Of a stretch of 53,143 bases of DNA, positions 33,710 through 44,300 are shown in pieces (the stretch's first letter is position 1; each line of letters begins with the position of its first letter). The position numbers and the translations under genes are program-made. The notes beneath the pieces are model-generated. The model ran no database searches and had not been told where the DNA came from. It saw only the letters and a program-made list of their open reading frames with translations. Source of the stretch: Candidatus Zixiibacteriota bacterium (GTDB taxonomy: Bacteria > Zixibacteria > MSB-5A5 > GN15 > PGXB01); assembly GCA_020058225.1 (NCBI GenBank), contig JAGVEJ010000088.1, positions 1-53,143 of the forward strand. Reading direction: 5' to 3'.

Positions 33710-33737
33710 AGTATCATGGCGCTTTCCCCATGATACT
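33710..33737 (-). terminator. Stem-loop after the second DUF5683-like gene
   Basis: AGTATCATGG / CCATGATACT, a perfect 10-bp stem with an 8-base loop, 13 bases past the stop at 33750. The following bases are only moderately T-rich (ATCTTCC), so it may stop transcription or protect the 3' end. Confidence 0.6.
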
Positions 33738-33749
33738 GAAGTCTGATCT

Positions 33750-34532
33750 CTAAAACTGCCTTATAATATTAAAAGTAATATTGGGATTACTCCCAAAAGG
33801 ATTAGCCTTGAATTTGAATTTCAATCCCCGTTCAGCCGAAGAAAACTCCTCGTCGTCTTCCACTTTCTTGGTCATTTTCTGCACTATCCTAAAACTATCT
33901 ATTCCGGAGACAATTCTATTGAATACGGCAACTCCTATCATAAAAGTCGCCTTCCTAAAGGCCGATTTGCTGGCATTTCTCAGGTTGCGATAAGCCGTCC
34001 TTGAATCCGTATCTTCCCATTGCCAGTAATATGATTGAGTAATTGGATAAATCGGTGCGGTGGGATTAATGATTCTCCCGTCCTCATTATATTCTTCTCT
34101 ATTAATATAAAATGTCAAGTTTTTAAAGAAATCATCGTCCTTGCCTGATGGGTCAATTCCCGCATGTTGTTCCGCATAACGGATATAATCATCTTTCTTC
34201 CAATTGCCATAAGTATGAAATGCCAATGCGCTCGCCCAGATTGCCGCCTCCATCCCCAGAAAAACCTCGGCTCTCCCCTTGGCTCCCGCATAGTACTGCC
34301 CCGCTCCGGGTAATAATAATGATAGCGCTACTGCTTTCAATTTGGACAACGACTTCTGTTCTGCTTTGACTTCCCTTTCAGCTTTATCAGATTCAATATC
34401 ATTGAAATCATCAGCTTGCGCCATTTCTTCGATATTAACAGGAACCATCAACCTTGATTGCCTTAACTCAAATCCGGCAAACAAAAGTGATGGCGCCAAA
34501 AGGATAGCCAATATAGTAATTATAACTCTCAT
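33750..34532 (-). CDS. DUF5683-like exported protein (second of a tandem pair)
   Basis: A 260-residue protein with a signal peptide (residues 1-19, ending LLFAGFEL). The conserved part is near 65-110: VALSLLLPGAGQYYAGAKGR, then EVFLGMEAAIWASALAFHTYG, with P-G-x-GQ-Y-Y-A-G as in DUF5683 proteins, probably lying in or on a membrane. A second hydrophobic stretch lies near 195-210 (FMIGVAVFNRIVSGID). It is paralogous to the neighbour upstream, 4 bases away. DUF5683 proteins of this phylum often lie near envelope genes; no function is established. Confidence 0.7.
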   Translation of the reverse strand: MRVIITILAILLAPSLLFAGFELRQSRLMVPVNIEEMAQADDFNDIESDKAEREVKAEQKSLSKLKAVALSLLLPGAGQYYAGAKGRAEVFLGMEAAIWASALAFHTYGNWKKDDYIRYAEQHAGIDPSGKDDDFFKNLTFYINREEYNEDGRIINPTAPIYPITQSYYWQWEDTDSRTAYRNLRNASKSAFRKATFMIGVAVFNRIVSGIDSFRIVQKMTKKVEDDEEFSSAERGLKFKFKANPFGSNPNITFNIIRQF

Positions 34533-34536
34533 TCTA

Positions 34537-35391
34537 TTAAAACCGGAACGAGAATTTTAATATCGGAATTTCTTCGGTGGCCGAATACTTTTTCAATTCG
34601 GCCTTGACCGTCATCCAACTGTCACCGGCCTGACTTTTATTATGCCTGCGTGCGGCCAAAGCGGCATCAAAGGCCGAAAGAAGATGATTGGCCAAGGATA
34701 CTATCATAAACATATTGGCTTTGTTAAGAAAATCATTAGCTTCCCCGCGCAGATTATTATACTGCTCGCGATGCGGAGAGGGCACATTATCGTATGTAAC
34801 GGTGTCTGCCCAATAATCATCCCAGCCCGCGCGAAATTGCTCATACTTGCCAATCATTTCATAATATTGCTGGGTTTTGGAATCAGGAAGATGGTGCCCC
34901 ATACCAGTATCGACGGCAATACTAAGCGTATCCAGCAACCAACCCCTATAGGATTCGTCCGGTTTTCCTGCGGAATCACCCTCTATCCAATATTTATCTG
35001 CCCATTTCTCAAACTCATCAGTTTTATCCAATCCCTTGCCGTGATTTTGAAAATAGAACACCCATGAGGCCGCTTCAACGCCAAGAAAGAAAATCGGCTT
35101 GATTATGGTGGAACCAGCATATTTCTGCCCCCATCCGGGGATAATCAATGAATATAAAAACGCCCGTTTGGGTGATTTATAATCATATTCGTATATGCTC
35201 TTGTCTTTTGAATCGGTATTAAATTCATCATCCTGTTGTGAGCTATTTAAAAATGCGGCAACATGCTCATCCATACTCATTTTGGCCAATTGAATCTCAA
35301 GCTCAAGACGCGAGGGATTTAGGCTTATGGCCGAAGCGGAGAGAAAGCAAAAAGCAACCAGGAGTGATGTCAATAAAATCAACTTCTTCAT
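34537..35391 (-). CDS. DUF5683-like exported protein (first of a tandem pair)
   Basis: A 284-residue protein with a signal peptide (MKKLILLTSLLVAFCFLSAS). The core motif is FLYSLIIPGWGQKYAGSTII then FFLGVEAASWVFYFQNHGKG (near 80-115), matching the pattern of the downstream paralogue. A second helix MFMIVSLANHLLSAFDAALA lies near 230-250, and both proteins end in a short beta-strand with an aromatic terminus (KFSFRF here, NIIRQF there), as outer-membrane proteins do. The gene starts 14 bases after the M6 protease gene with an AAAGGAAAG site, so it belongs to the T9SS run. Confidence 0.7.
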   Translation of the reverse strand: MKKLILLTSLLVAFCFLSASAISLNPSRLELEIQLAKMSMDEHVAAFLNSSQQDDEFNTDSKDKSIYEYDYKSPKRAFLYSLIIPGWGQKYAGSTIIKPIFFLGVEAASWVFYFQNHGKGLDKTDEFEKWADKYWIEGDSAGKPDESYRGWLLDTLSIAVDTGMGHHLPDSKTQQYYEMIGKYEQFRAGWDDYWADTVTYDNVPSPHREQYNNLRGEANDFLNKANMFMIVSLANHLLSAFDAALAARRHNKSQAGDSWMTVKAELKKYSATEEIPILKFSFRF

Positions 35392-35405
35392 TTATCTTTC
35401 CTTTC

Positions 35406-38400
35406 TTATTTGACAATAGCAATATCGGTAAAGGCGGTTTTAGTCTCGCCGCCAAAATTCGCCTTTAATATACATCTATAAACGCCGGTCGGCAATGATT
35501 CGCCATTCCACTCATTTTCATTGGTTCCGGATTGCCCCGATTTCTCAAATTTGTCCACCTCACTCCCCGATAAATCATAAAAAGTATAAGTTAGACTGGC
35601 ATTGCCTCCCAGATAACATCGAATTGTGGTCTGACCATCAAGCGTGGGATTGGGATAGCAATAAAACTCCTCCGGTGGAAGCTTCTCGGCATATCCTTGA
35701 ATAGAACCGAATTTTTCTGGCGGAATATAAAAAGTCCCCTGCGGATTACTTCCCCCCATTGGCCAATCAGCATATAGTGAGTCATATCCAACATCATAAG
35801 AATAAAACCAGCCATCAACCCCAAGAAACCCAAGTCCACCCCCATTATTTTTCTTATAAACTAACGGCGAACCTACACCTACTCCCCCTGCGTCCAGCGG
35901 GAACCCGTAAAGCAAATCAGGGCCAAAGGCATAGCAATTCCCATTGGACATGAATACAATTATATCCTGATGCTTATCGCCATTAATATCCGCGACCACC
36001 GGAGCCGCAACCGCACGGTCATAAGGAAATTCTCTATCAATTATCAACGGAAAGTCATTTAAGAAGATAAGATTCTTATCAAGAACATATAATTTATTTA
36101 TGGATGGCACAATAATATCGCCATAGCCATCTTCATCAATATCCGAAATAATTATATTGGCCGGTATTGAATCATGCAAATCCTTGTAGCCATAAGCCTC
36201 AAATATTTTCCCGCCCGATTCCAGATAATTGATCTTTATCACCTTTATTTCGCCTGCGGGCGTGGCGACAACAATCTCCGGCATATTATCGCGGTCAATA
36301 TCGCCTGCCGCCGGACCGTAAACATAAAGCCCCTCCAGATCAAACGAGACTGTATCATACAAGGATGATATTAGATATAATCTCGTGTTTATCGTATCGC
36401 CCACAAGAACAACAATGCCGGTCGGCAACTTTATCATTCCCAATAACTCTTCAGCATTAATGGTCGGCGCCGCTTGGGCGCTTGCCCCGATCGAATCAAC
36501 ATTATAAAGCCGGATCGAGTTGCTTTCACTATCAACTATGGCAACCAATAGGCTATCATCAAAAATCAAAGAAAGAATATTGCCCTGTAGCGGCTCCAAA
36601 TAACCAAAGAATAATCTATCAGCCTCTCCCACTTTCTGCGTGTCGCGATTACCAAAAATATAAAACCAATTTCCCACCCCCACTGCTACCCGCATTGAAT
36701 CCTGCCCCATTCCAAAATTCCCCACCACAGGACCGGCCGTAATAGTATCATGCGTGCGGGCAAATAAAGGAACAATATGACCCGATTTTCCGCTCAAAGA
36801 GTAGGCCGTATCATAAAATACCGGCAAATTAGGCGTGAAATCAGAACCATCTTCTTTCATAGCAATAATATTTCTACCCGATACGGCAATAATTTCATTG
36901 GAACCATCGTTATCCAAATCAACCGCAATTGGGGAAAGACCATAAACCGGATATCCTGCCCGTTTTGGAAATCCCACAGAAGCCAAATCATGCTCCAGAT
37001 CAAATGTCATGGTTGTATCCGACGCCGAAATACCCGTGATACGAATATGCGAATTGGCGCCATTATTTCCGATAGACGGCGGATTTGTATTGGGAGTAAA
37101 TGAAGTATTATTCCCTAAATAATACATATCCTGCTGGTCGCCAAAGCCGGACATATAATCTCCCCCAAAATTAACCACACCATCCGCCTCCATAATTTCA
37201 AGAAATCGCCAATCCGGATTTATCTGAAGCATATTTTGCTCAAAATTGGAATATCCATCGCCATTCCAATCCAAGGCGGCCACACGTTCATCAATATGCC
37301 ATATTATAATTCCAGAACCCGGAATCAAAATATCATACTCGCGACTGAATTCTTTTGTGTGAAAATTTACCGGCCCCAAAATCACTGAAGTTGCTGAATC
37401 AGCCAGCAAAGCCGTTTCGGCCCCATCAATTTCCATCTGTCGATTTTCCAAAAGATAATATTCAAATTCAGATATCGGAATTTTAGCCGCCTTTGTCCCC
37501 GTCTTTAGCATTTCCGTCGCCACCAGTTCGATACCTGCGCCCTGTCTATAAATTACAGGTACAATAAACCCAAGAAAACACCGCGACCAAGCATCGGGAT
37601 AAATCGGCATAGTTCCGAATATTCGACCGACATCAAATCCAAAATCTATTCCGGTGCCAAAACCATTATTGTCCATCAAGGAAAAATCGCCTACCTGCGT
37701 GAAAAAATTATTGGTGCTGTACAGGTCAACCAAACCCAATTGATGCCCATATTCATGAGCCATCACTGCATTCAGGGCCGTTCCTCGATTATCCTGACAA
37801 GCCGTTTCAGGCATTATCATGACATCTCTGACAGTATCCTGTCCATTATTAATGGGAATAACCGATGTATCCCCGAGAAATATATTTCCCGTAAATAAAT
37901 CAGAGGTGGTTGGGGGAAAACCAATATCATTCTGCCTATCGGAACCGGCATGAAAAATTATATATGTATCATATTGAGAAAAATCAATCTCCGGCACAGC
38001 CGTATCAATCAATCTGATGGCATCACGGGAAAGCTCTTCAAGGCCAAATACTTCTTCCCAACCCTTGGCGCCATAATATCCCATCGTATGCGGAAAAGTA
38101 TAAACAGAATCATTATCCTCGGGATAGACTTTCCATGTAAGTGCAAGTTTCCCTTCGGATACTATGGAATAATATATATTAAGCGCTTCAAGATGTTTCT
38201 CAAAATACTGCCGGTTATGCGGCGAGGGGTCAATCGTATGCCCAAATTCCTGTTTGTATTCGATAGTATCGCGCATATCGAATTTTCCCCGGCCGGTCGT
38301 GTTGGCATCATCCGGATTTTCATATCTGAAATCAAAGCGCAGGGCAAGAATACGCAGTGTTTTGACAAATCCGGCATCTGATTGAATCTTAGGCATCCCC

Positions 38401-38612
38401 CACGGTTTATCTCTTTCAAGATTCAGGATATTTCGCTTTGAAGCTTTTGAATGAAATCCCCCCTGAGAAACTACCGGATTTTTGGCATCAACCTGCTTTT
38501 TATCAATCGAAAGCGGCTTCAGTATTTTGCCGTCTTCCGCGATGGCATTCATGCCATTTATCAAGAATACCGCGCAGATAATCAGGAATCCTATTCCAAA
38601 TATTGTTTTCAT
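35406..38612 (-). CDS. Secreted M6 metalloprotease with FG-GAP repeats and T9SS C-terminal sorting domain
   Basis: A 1068-residue exported protease; the chosen start is ATG 38610-38612, giving a normal signal peptide (MKTIFGIGFLIICAVFLING). The M6 catalytic domain spans about 80-540: zinc site HEYGHQLGLVD with H286, E287, H290 and D296. FG-GAP/VCBS-like calcium repeats follow (about 545-970: DLDNDGSNEIIAVSG, DIDRDNMPEIVVAT, DIDEDGYGDIIVPS, DINGDKHQDIIVFM). The last about 80 residues are a type A sorting domain (YCYPNPTLDG ... TFYDLSGSEVDKF ... LPTGVYRC), recognised by T9SS and normally cut off by PorU. It lies directly behind the PorU- and PorV-like genes. Confidence 0.92.
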   Translation of the reverse strand: MKTIFGIGFLIICAVFLINGMNAIAEDGKILKPLSIDKKQVDAKNPVVSQGGFHSKASKRNILNLERDKPWGMPKIQSDAGFVKTLRILALRFDFRYENPDDANTTGRGKFDMRDTIEYKQEFGHTIDPSPHNRQYFEKHLEALNIYYSIVSEGKLALTWKVYPEDNDSVYTFPHTMGYYGAKGWEEVFGLEELSRDAIRLIDTAVPEIDFSQYDTYIIFHAGSDRQNDIGFPPTTSDLFTGNIFLGDTSVIPINNGQDTVRDVMIMPETACQDNRGTALNAVMAHEYGHQLGLVDLYSTNNFFTQVGDFSLMDNNGFGTGIDFGFDVGRIFGTMPIYPDAWSRCFLGFIVPVIYRQGAGIELVATEMLKTGTKAAKIPISEFEYYLLENRQMEIDGAETALLADSATSVILGPVNFHTKEFSREYDILIPGSGIIIWHIDERVAALDWNGDGYSNFEQNMLQINPDWRFLEIMEADGVVNFGGDYMSGFGDQQDMYYLGNNTSFTPNTNPPSIGNNGANSHIRITGISASDTTMTFDLEHDLASVGFPKRAGYPVYGLSPIAVDLDNDGSNEIIAVSGRNIIAMKEDGSDFTPNLPVFYDTAYSLSGKSGHIVPLFARTHDTITAGPVVGNFGMGQDSMRVAVGVGNWFYIFGNRDTQKVGEADRLFFGYLEPLQGNILSLIFDDSLLVAIVDSESNSIRLYNVDSIGASAQAAPTINAEELLGMIKLPTGIVVLVGDTINTRLYLISSLYDTVSFDLEGLYVYGPAAGDIDRDNMPEIVVATPAGEIKVIKINYLESGGKIFEAYGYKDLHDSIPANIIISDIDEDGYGDIIVPSINKLYVLDKNLIFLNDFPLIIDREFPYDRAVAAPVVADINGDKHQDIIVFMSNGNCYAFGPDLLYGFPLDAGGVGVGSPLVYKKNNGGGLGFLGVDGWFYSYDVGYDSLYADWPMGGSNPQGTFYIPPEKFGSIQGYAEKLPPEEFYCYPNPTLDGQTTIRCYLGGNASLTYTFYDLSGSEVDKFEKSGQSGTNENEWNGESLPTGVYRCILKANFGGETKTAFTDIAIVK

Positions 38613-38635
38613 TTCTATTCGTCCCATCCCTCTAA

Positions 38636-41332
38636 TTACATATCAATGGAAAGTGAGAATCTCATGGTATTGGCCAATGGCACATTTTCGCTTGATGGTA
38701 TATAAGCAAAGTCAAACTGGAATGATTTATATGCAAGACCAAAACCCATCGTCGGCGTCATGACTTCACCCTCCTGATCATAAATATAACCTCCCCTGAA
38801 GGCTATAAACGACCCATACCAGTATTCGGCGCCGCCATTCAAAATAACTTCCTTCATTTCCTGCTTGACATCATCAATTCCAACCAGAGACTTATTGGCT
38901 TCTACTGTAATCAATGCCTTATTATAGGCCGACTCAATCATTTTCCAGGCAACTCCCACGGCAAGGTTTCTGGGAAGCGGATCGGCCTGAGAAACATCGA
39001 TATATGAAATATCCGGACCAATATTTGTGACAGCCATGCCAAGATTTACCCGGCGATGAATCCGGTAAAGCATACCTATATCAAAGGCTAATCCTGTCGA
39101 TGTGCCACTCCCCTGTTCGCGCCCGGTGCCTAATGACGACAAGTGCGAATAAATCACTCTTGCCGAAATCCCGCCGCTTAATGATTGTGATAAAGGGGTT
39201 CCATACGAAAGCGTCACGGCAATATCAAACGGCAGAAATTCGCCAAGCACATTGGCGGCTTCATCAGTGCGGGTAATGTTGCCATAAGAAAGAAAAGTAA
39301 TATTACCGCCGACTGTCCCCCAACCCTCGACCGCGCGAACATAGGAGAAGAAATCATAGTACATATCATTGGCAAATTCCGGCAACCAGTTTACATGCAT
39401 CATAGAGATTTCGCTTTTGGCGGCCGCGCTGATGAAAATCCGGCCCTTGGTCACAAACCATTTATCGCCATCCCGCTCCTGAATGCTAATACTGTTTCTT
39501 TTCCCCAAATTTTGTTCATTAACACGGGACCAATTGTCGCCATAAATGATTATCCCGGCCTCTGTAGCAAAAAAAGTCTTGTTTTCTATCGGCTGAATCT
39601 TATTGACTTTAGCGCCTGCGGGATTTGCCAAAACCAGCGCCGACTGACCCGCCATAAGCCAGTCTGAATCAAGTCCATTTACCTCCATTATATTTCGGGC
39701 CAATCTGCCGGCTCGGGCGGAATCCCCATCTACCTTCTCCAGCGCATAATCAAAGATCGTTATATCATTTTCCGGAATTATGACCTTATACCCATAGCGC
39801 ATCCACTTGCGACCGTCATATTTCAGCAACCCATATTCTGTTCCTACCCATAGGGCGCCCTTGCTGTCCAAATCCAGATCGGTCAATTCAAAGCCAAAAC
39901 CGGCCGTATAGGGAACCTTGGTTAGGGGACTATAGACGACCTTCTCTTTTGGTGCAACGGCTGAATCTTGAAGCGGGACTCCCCTGCTTCTGACTTGCGC
40001 ATCAAAATAAGCCGTATATATTCCCATAGTATCAATATTGTTTAACAATTCCTGCGTCTGCTCCCGAAACATATTCGCCGCGGGATTTAATTCATTGAAC
40101 TTTTTCAAGAATTTTTCCCTTTCAGACGCGGTATTATAGATTTTCATATCCTCATAAATTGAAGAATCCGTATGCTCAAGGATATTATTAAATTCATAGT
40201 AATTCTTCCACGATGTCCCGTCAAAATGATATAAATCATCATTGACAAGAACCCAAATATTATCTTTCTCTTTGATGGCTATGCCTTTTATTTCTCCGGA
40301 CTGAAGTCCGTCCGACTCACCCCAATGTTTAATAGCGCCGGCATCATAAACAAGCAATCCTGAATCTGTACCAATATAGGCTCTATCATCGAATAGTTTG
40401 ACAAGCAATATTCTGCTGACAGGCGTCTTATCATCGGGCAATAATCTCTGCCAGTTGCGATTATTATAACGATACAATCCTGAATCGGTCGCCAGCCAAA
40501 TGAAGTCGTTATCGGCGGTGAGATCATTAAGATTCCCGCTGAAACTGACATTAAAGGGAATGATAATCTCTTCGGGCAGAAATCTTCTTTTGGCTTTTTC
40601 CAACGCCACCAGAATTTTGTCCGCTTCGCTTTGATCAAGAGTGGAGTCTTTAAATCCATCATAAAATAATTCATCGGCCTGAGTTATCATATTCCAGTCA
40701 ATCAAACACTGATTATAGCTGTCATTGAGAATATTGAAACTATTCTCAAATTCCTCCCGGCTGGAATATGATTCGGGCAAAGCGCTCTGCATCTTATTTC
40801 TCAGAGAATCAATCCTGTCTCGAGAAAAATAATTATTTATTTTGCCGATTTTTTCCATCAATTCGGGAATTCGCTGTTCGGCAGCCTCACCCGCCAATCC
40901 GGTATATTGGCGCAAAATCGACTCAGAAGATTGCTGAGGATCGGTTTCAATTATTTCTCCCTGTCGCCAATCACCCTTGCTGTACTTTACCAAACCCAGC
41001 TCAGTTATTGCCCAGATATCAAACCGCTTGTAATCAATATCAGAACCTTCATTCTTGAAAAGAGCAACCCTTTTAATAGAATTATATTGCTCGGGGATTT
41101 TGATATCAAACCATTTTCCTGAAAGAGGATAAGTGCCCAATCCGGCTGGATTCCAATGCGTGGAGGTAGCATCATCCGCCACCGCCACAAAAGCCTCACC
41201 CATACCAGCCGCTCTGGCGCCTGCGGCTATTCTTAAAAAAAGCACCGCCGCACTGGAAACATTGGCATGTGTATTAACACTTCCGCCCAAAACAAGCGCT
41301 ATAACTATCAAAAGGGCTAATCGTCTTTTCAT
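38636..41332 (-). CDS. porV: PorV-like outer-membrane protein with an inserted seven-bladed propeller
   Basis: An 898-residue protein, more than twice the usual PorV length. Residues 1-24 are a signal peptide. Residues 27-66 are the PorV/UPF0164 start (ARAAGMGEAFVAVADDATST, HWNPAGLG). The continuation of the barrel resumes only near residue 644 (MMHVNWLPEFANDMYYDFFS) and runs to 898, ending RFSLSIDM. The roughly 575 residues between contain seven blade-like repeats of the type WVGTEYGLLKYDGRKWMRYG: DIWAITELGLVKY, FIWLATDSGLYRY, RAYIGTDSGLLVY, NIWVLVNDDLYHF, ALWVGTEYGLLKY, KTFFATEAGIIIY and DKWFVTKGRIFI. Helical segments interrupt them near 130-270 and 380-470. PorV carries T9SS cargo to PorU; the propeller's role is unknown. 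GGAGG precedes the ATG. Confidence 0.85.
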   Translation of the reverse strand: MKRRLALLIVIALVLGGSVNTHANVSSAAVLFLRIAAGARAAGMGEAFVAVADDATSTHWNPAGLGTYPLSGKWFDIKIPEQYNSIKRVALFKNEGSDIDYKRFDIWAITELGLVKYSKGDWRQGEIIETDPQQSSESILRQYTGLAGEAAEQRIPELMEKIGKINNYFSRDRIDSLRNKMQSALPESYSSREEFENSFNILNDSYNQCLIDWNMITQADELFYDGFKDSTLDQSEADKILVALEKAKRRFLPEEIIIPFNVSFSGNLNDLTADNDFIWLATDSGLYRYNNRNWQRLLPDDKTPVSRILLVKLFDDRAYIGTDSGLLVYDAGAIKHWGESDGLQSGEIKGIAIKEKDNIWVLVNDDLYHFDGTSWKNYYEFNNILEHTDSSIYEDMKIYNTASEREKFLKKFNELNPAANMFREQTQELLNNIDTMGIYTAYFDAQVRSRGVPLQDSAVAPKEKVVYSPLTKVPYTAGFGFELTDLDLDSKGALWVGTEYGLLKYDGRKWMRYGYKVIIPENDITIFDYALEKVDGDSARAGRLARNIMEVNGLDSDWLMAGQSALVLANPAGAKVNKIQPIENKTFFATEAGIIIYGDNWSRVNEQNLGKRNSISIQERDGDKWFVTKGRIFISAAAKSEISMMHVNWLPEFANDMYYDFFSYVRAVEGWGTVGGNITFLSYGNITRTDEAANVLGEFLPFDIAVTLSYGTPLSQSLSGGISARVIYSHLSSLGTGREQGSGTSTGLAFDIGMLYRIHRRVNLGMAVTNIGPDISYIDVSQADPLPRNLAVGVAWKMIESAYNKALITVEANKSLVGIDDVKQEMKEVILNGGAEYWYGSFIAFRGGYIYDQEGEVMTPTMGFGLAYKSFQFDFAYIPSSENVPLANTMRFSLSIDM

Positions 41333-41352
41333 TAACGGACCTCCAAGCGATA

Positions 41353-44300
41353 TTAATTGACAACTACTATTTTTCCAAAGGACTCAACCGCAGAATCAGA
41401 ATTCTCCGAAATTGCGGTCACTTTATATATATAAACACCCACGGAGACTCGATCCCCATCGGCATCATTGCCGTTCCATGTGAAAAACTCATGGTAATCG
41501 GCAATAATAGAATTTTCGCTATAATCAAATATTTTCTTTCCCGATAATGTAAATATTTCCAAACTTACATTTTTAGCCGGCGATGTTAATAAAAATGAAA
41601 AAGTTGTTTGTTCCTTCATTGGATTGGGATAGTTCATTAAATCAGAAATCAATAAACGATTGGATTCAACAATCTCGGCATTAAATTCCGCTACCGAAGA
41701 ATTATTGGCATTATCCCAAACCTTAACCTTAAAAGCATGAATGCCAGGATCAAGATTATCAATTTGATACTCCAATTTCCCGGAATAACAGCTTCCCAAA
41801 TTATATTCAAATAAATCGGTCAAATTAATCGCATTCTCCACCTGATTATCAATAACCAGCATAATTTCATGCCCTAAACCGCCCATTAGATTAATTCCCG
41901 ATGAATCCGAAATGCTAATCATCAGTTTTTCACCTTGTGATATCTTATCCCCTGATACAAAATTACTTCTATTAGAGAATGTAATGCCAATTTCCGGCCC
42001 AACCATGTCGCTTCCCGATGCAATATAAGCCGAAACCGGAATTGAGTCCGCCAATCCAAAACCGTCAGTAATGTCTGAAATAGCATATCCCGAAATTCTT
42101 GCCGCCTTCCCGCCATACCCAATATCAAGCGGAGCGATAAATGAAAATCCAAAGTTCCCATCGCTAATTGCAATCTTACCGCGATATATCATAGGCCCGC
42201 CCAACGAATAATTAACAGAATCATATAGTTGCGAACCGATATAAACCTTATGATATCTATCAACTTCGGTATCATAAACAAATATATCTAAGACTCCATC
42301 AAAATCCGTATGATTCCCCGTGCCGCTTTCCACCACTTCACCCTCAATATTATGAAGTGCAAGGGCCTTTAGACTATCCGGTGTGGAGGTAAATTTAACT
42401 TCACAATTTGGAATGCCTAATTTAACAAATGGGTCGCCAAAAAAGGCATAGGTCTGATCATTCTTTATTGGACGAGGAGGATTATATGAATATTGCCTCA
42501 TCACTTTGGCCAAATAGACCGACTGACATATAGACAAATCATCGCCGCCAAATAGCAAATCATAACAGAGCCGATTAAACTCGGCATTATCACCGGCATA
42601 TACCGTCCTTGTCGCCGCCACCGTGGCTATTGCGCCTGCATCGGGAAGACGCAAAAGGTCCTCCGCCATTCCCTCTCTTGTCGGGTCATCATAAAATCCA
42701 ATCGAACACGAAGCCGTAAAAACAAGCGTTAGCTTATCTGAATTTTTCAGCTGAGGTAAATCGGAATTGCGGTTAAAAACATGTTCATGCGACCAAGTAT
42801 CTGGATTTCCATGACCGGCATAGTTGACAAGTAAAGAACCTTCATTGAAACTATTTATTATCGCTTCATTCACATCCGGCTTTTCTCTTTTGGAATCAAG
42901 GGGGTAATCCCATAAATATATTTTATTTCTTCTAAATCCCGCAGGGAGATGATATTTCTGCAAATTCTCCGTCTGAGTTGTATGAAATGACTCAAAGCTG
43001 GAACTGCCAAATTCATCATCGGCCACTAAAGTCACCGTAGCCCGCCATGGCGCATAATTAGATGATGCCTCATAAGACCTGGCCTTCTCTATAATATTAT
43101 TCAGTTGCGAAAGGCTTCTCACCGGCCAGCGGGCAACCATCATATCATACCCTCTATCGTCGGGATAGCTGGAATCGCCATCAAGCAAGCCATAATCTCC
43201 AAAAAACACATAATTATCATCAGAAGCAGTAGAGTCATACTCATGCAAATAAGGCGGTATAAAATTCAATGTGGCCGTATTTAGAATATTCTCATAATCA
43301 TAATTGCCATCACCGACAAGAAGTACCGCCGAGGGTGCCGGTGAAGCGCAATTCTCATAGGCGTATTTCAGAAAATCACGAATTGCCGTCGGGTCATATA
43401 CCCCATAAGAGAATTGATTTATTATATCTTCCAAACTCACCAATGTGACATTTATATCGGATTTCGATTCTCGATAAGAAACATACGACTCAAGCGAAGA
43501 CATAAACTGCTGAGGGGCGATGACAAACATATCAGTTTGAACCAAATAACTTTGTAGGCTTGGTAATGTCACCTTTTCAATTTTACCCGCCTGATTTAGC
43601 TTTGATGAGGCACACAAAAATAGATGCGCCCGATTCTTGCCGGTGAAATCATATTTAAATCTCAATCTGCCATCGAGCAATGTTGCCTGATCAATCATTT
43701 TTGGCTCAAACTTATCGGTTAAATCCAAAACAAAGGGCGCATCACTAAAACTATATTCAACCGATATTTCGGCATTATCGGAACTCGAAACAAGCTCCAC
43801 ATCAATAATATCACTGGTGGGAGTCAAGTCACCTTTATAATAGATTTCACAATAATCAAGATATGGCGGAAATGAATAATAATCATTCATAGATAAATCG
43901 AATTTATTCATACCATCTTTCAAACGTCCCGTCCCAAGATAATAAAAAAATGGAATATCACTGACTACCATTGTGGATGCTACATCATTAATCGATAACT
44001 GAGGGGAAAAAGTCCATACTCGTATTTTTACCAATGATGATTCTGAGGCTAATGCCATCGGAAGGTCCATATAATAGGTAAATTGATTTTCATCCGTCCA
44101 ATACCAATCCAAATACCCCGCGACTGTATTTATAGTATCGCGTCTAAGCATCTTATTTTGCCCATTCCTGGCATAAAACCATCCCGTCGTTATGACCGTA
44201 TCAAAGCTACCTCCGGGAAAACCGGCTAACATTCCCATTCTCTTGCCTTTGTCAGGGAAATCCCCCGATACCGCGAGCCAATAATAATTCATGTTGGTGT

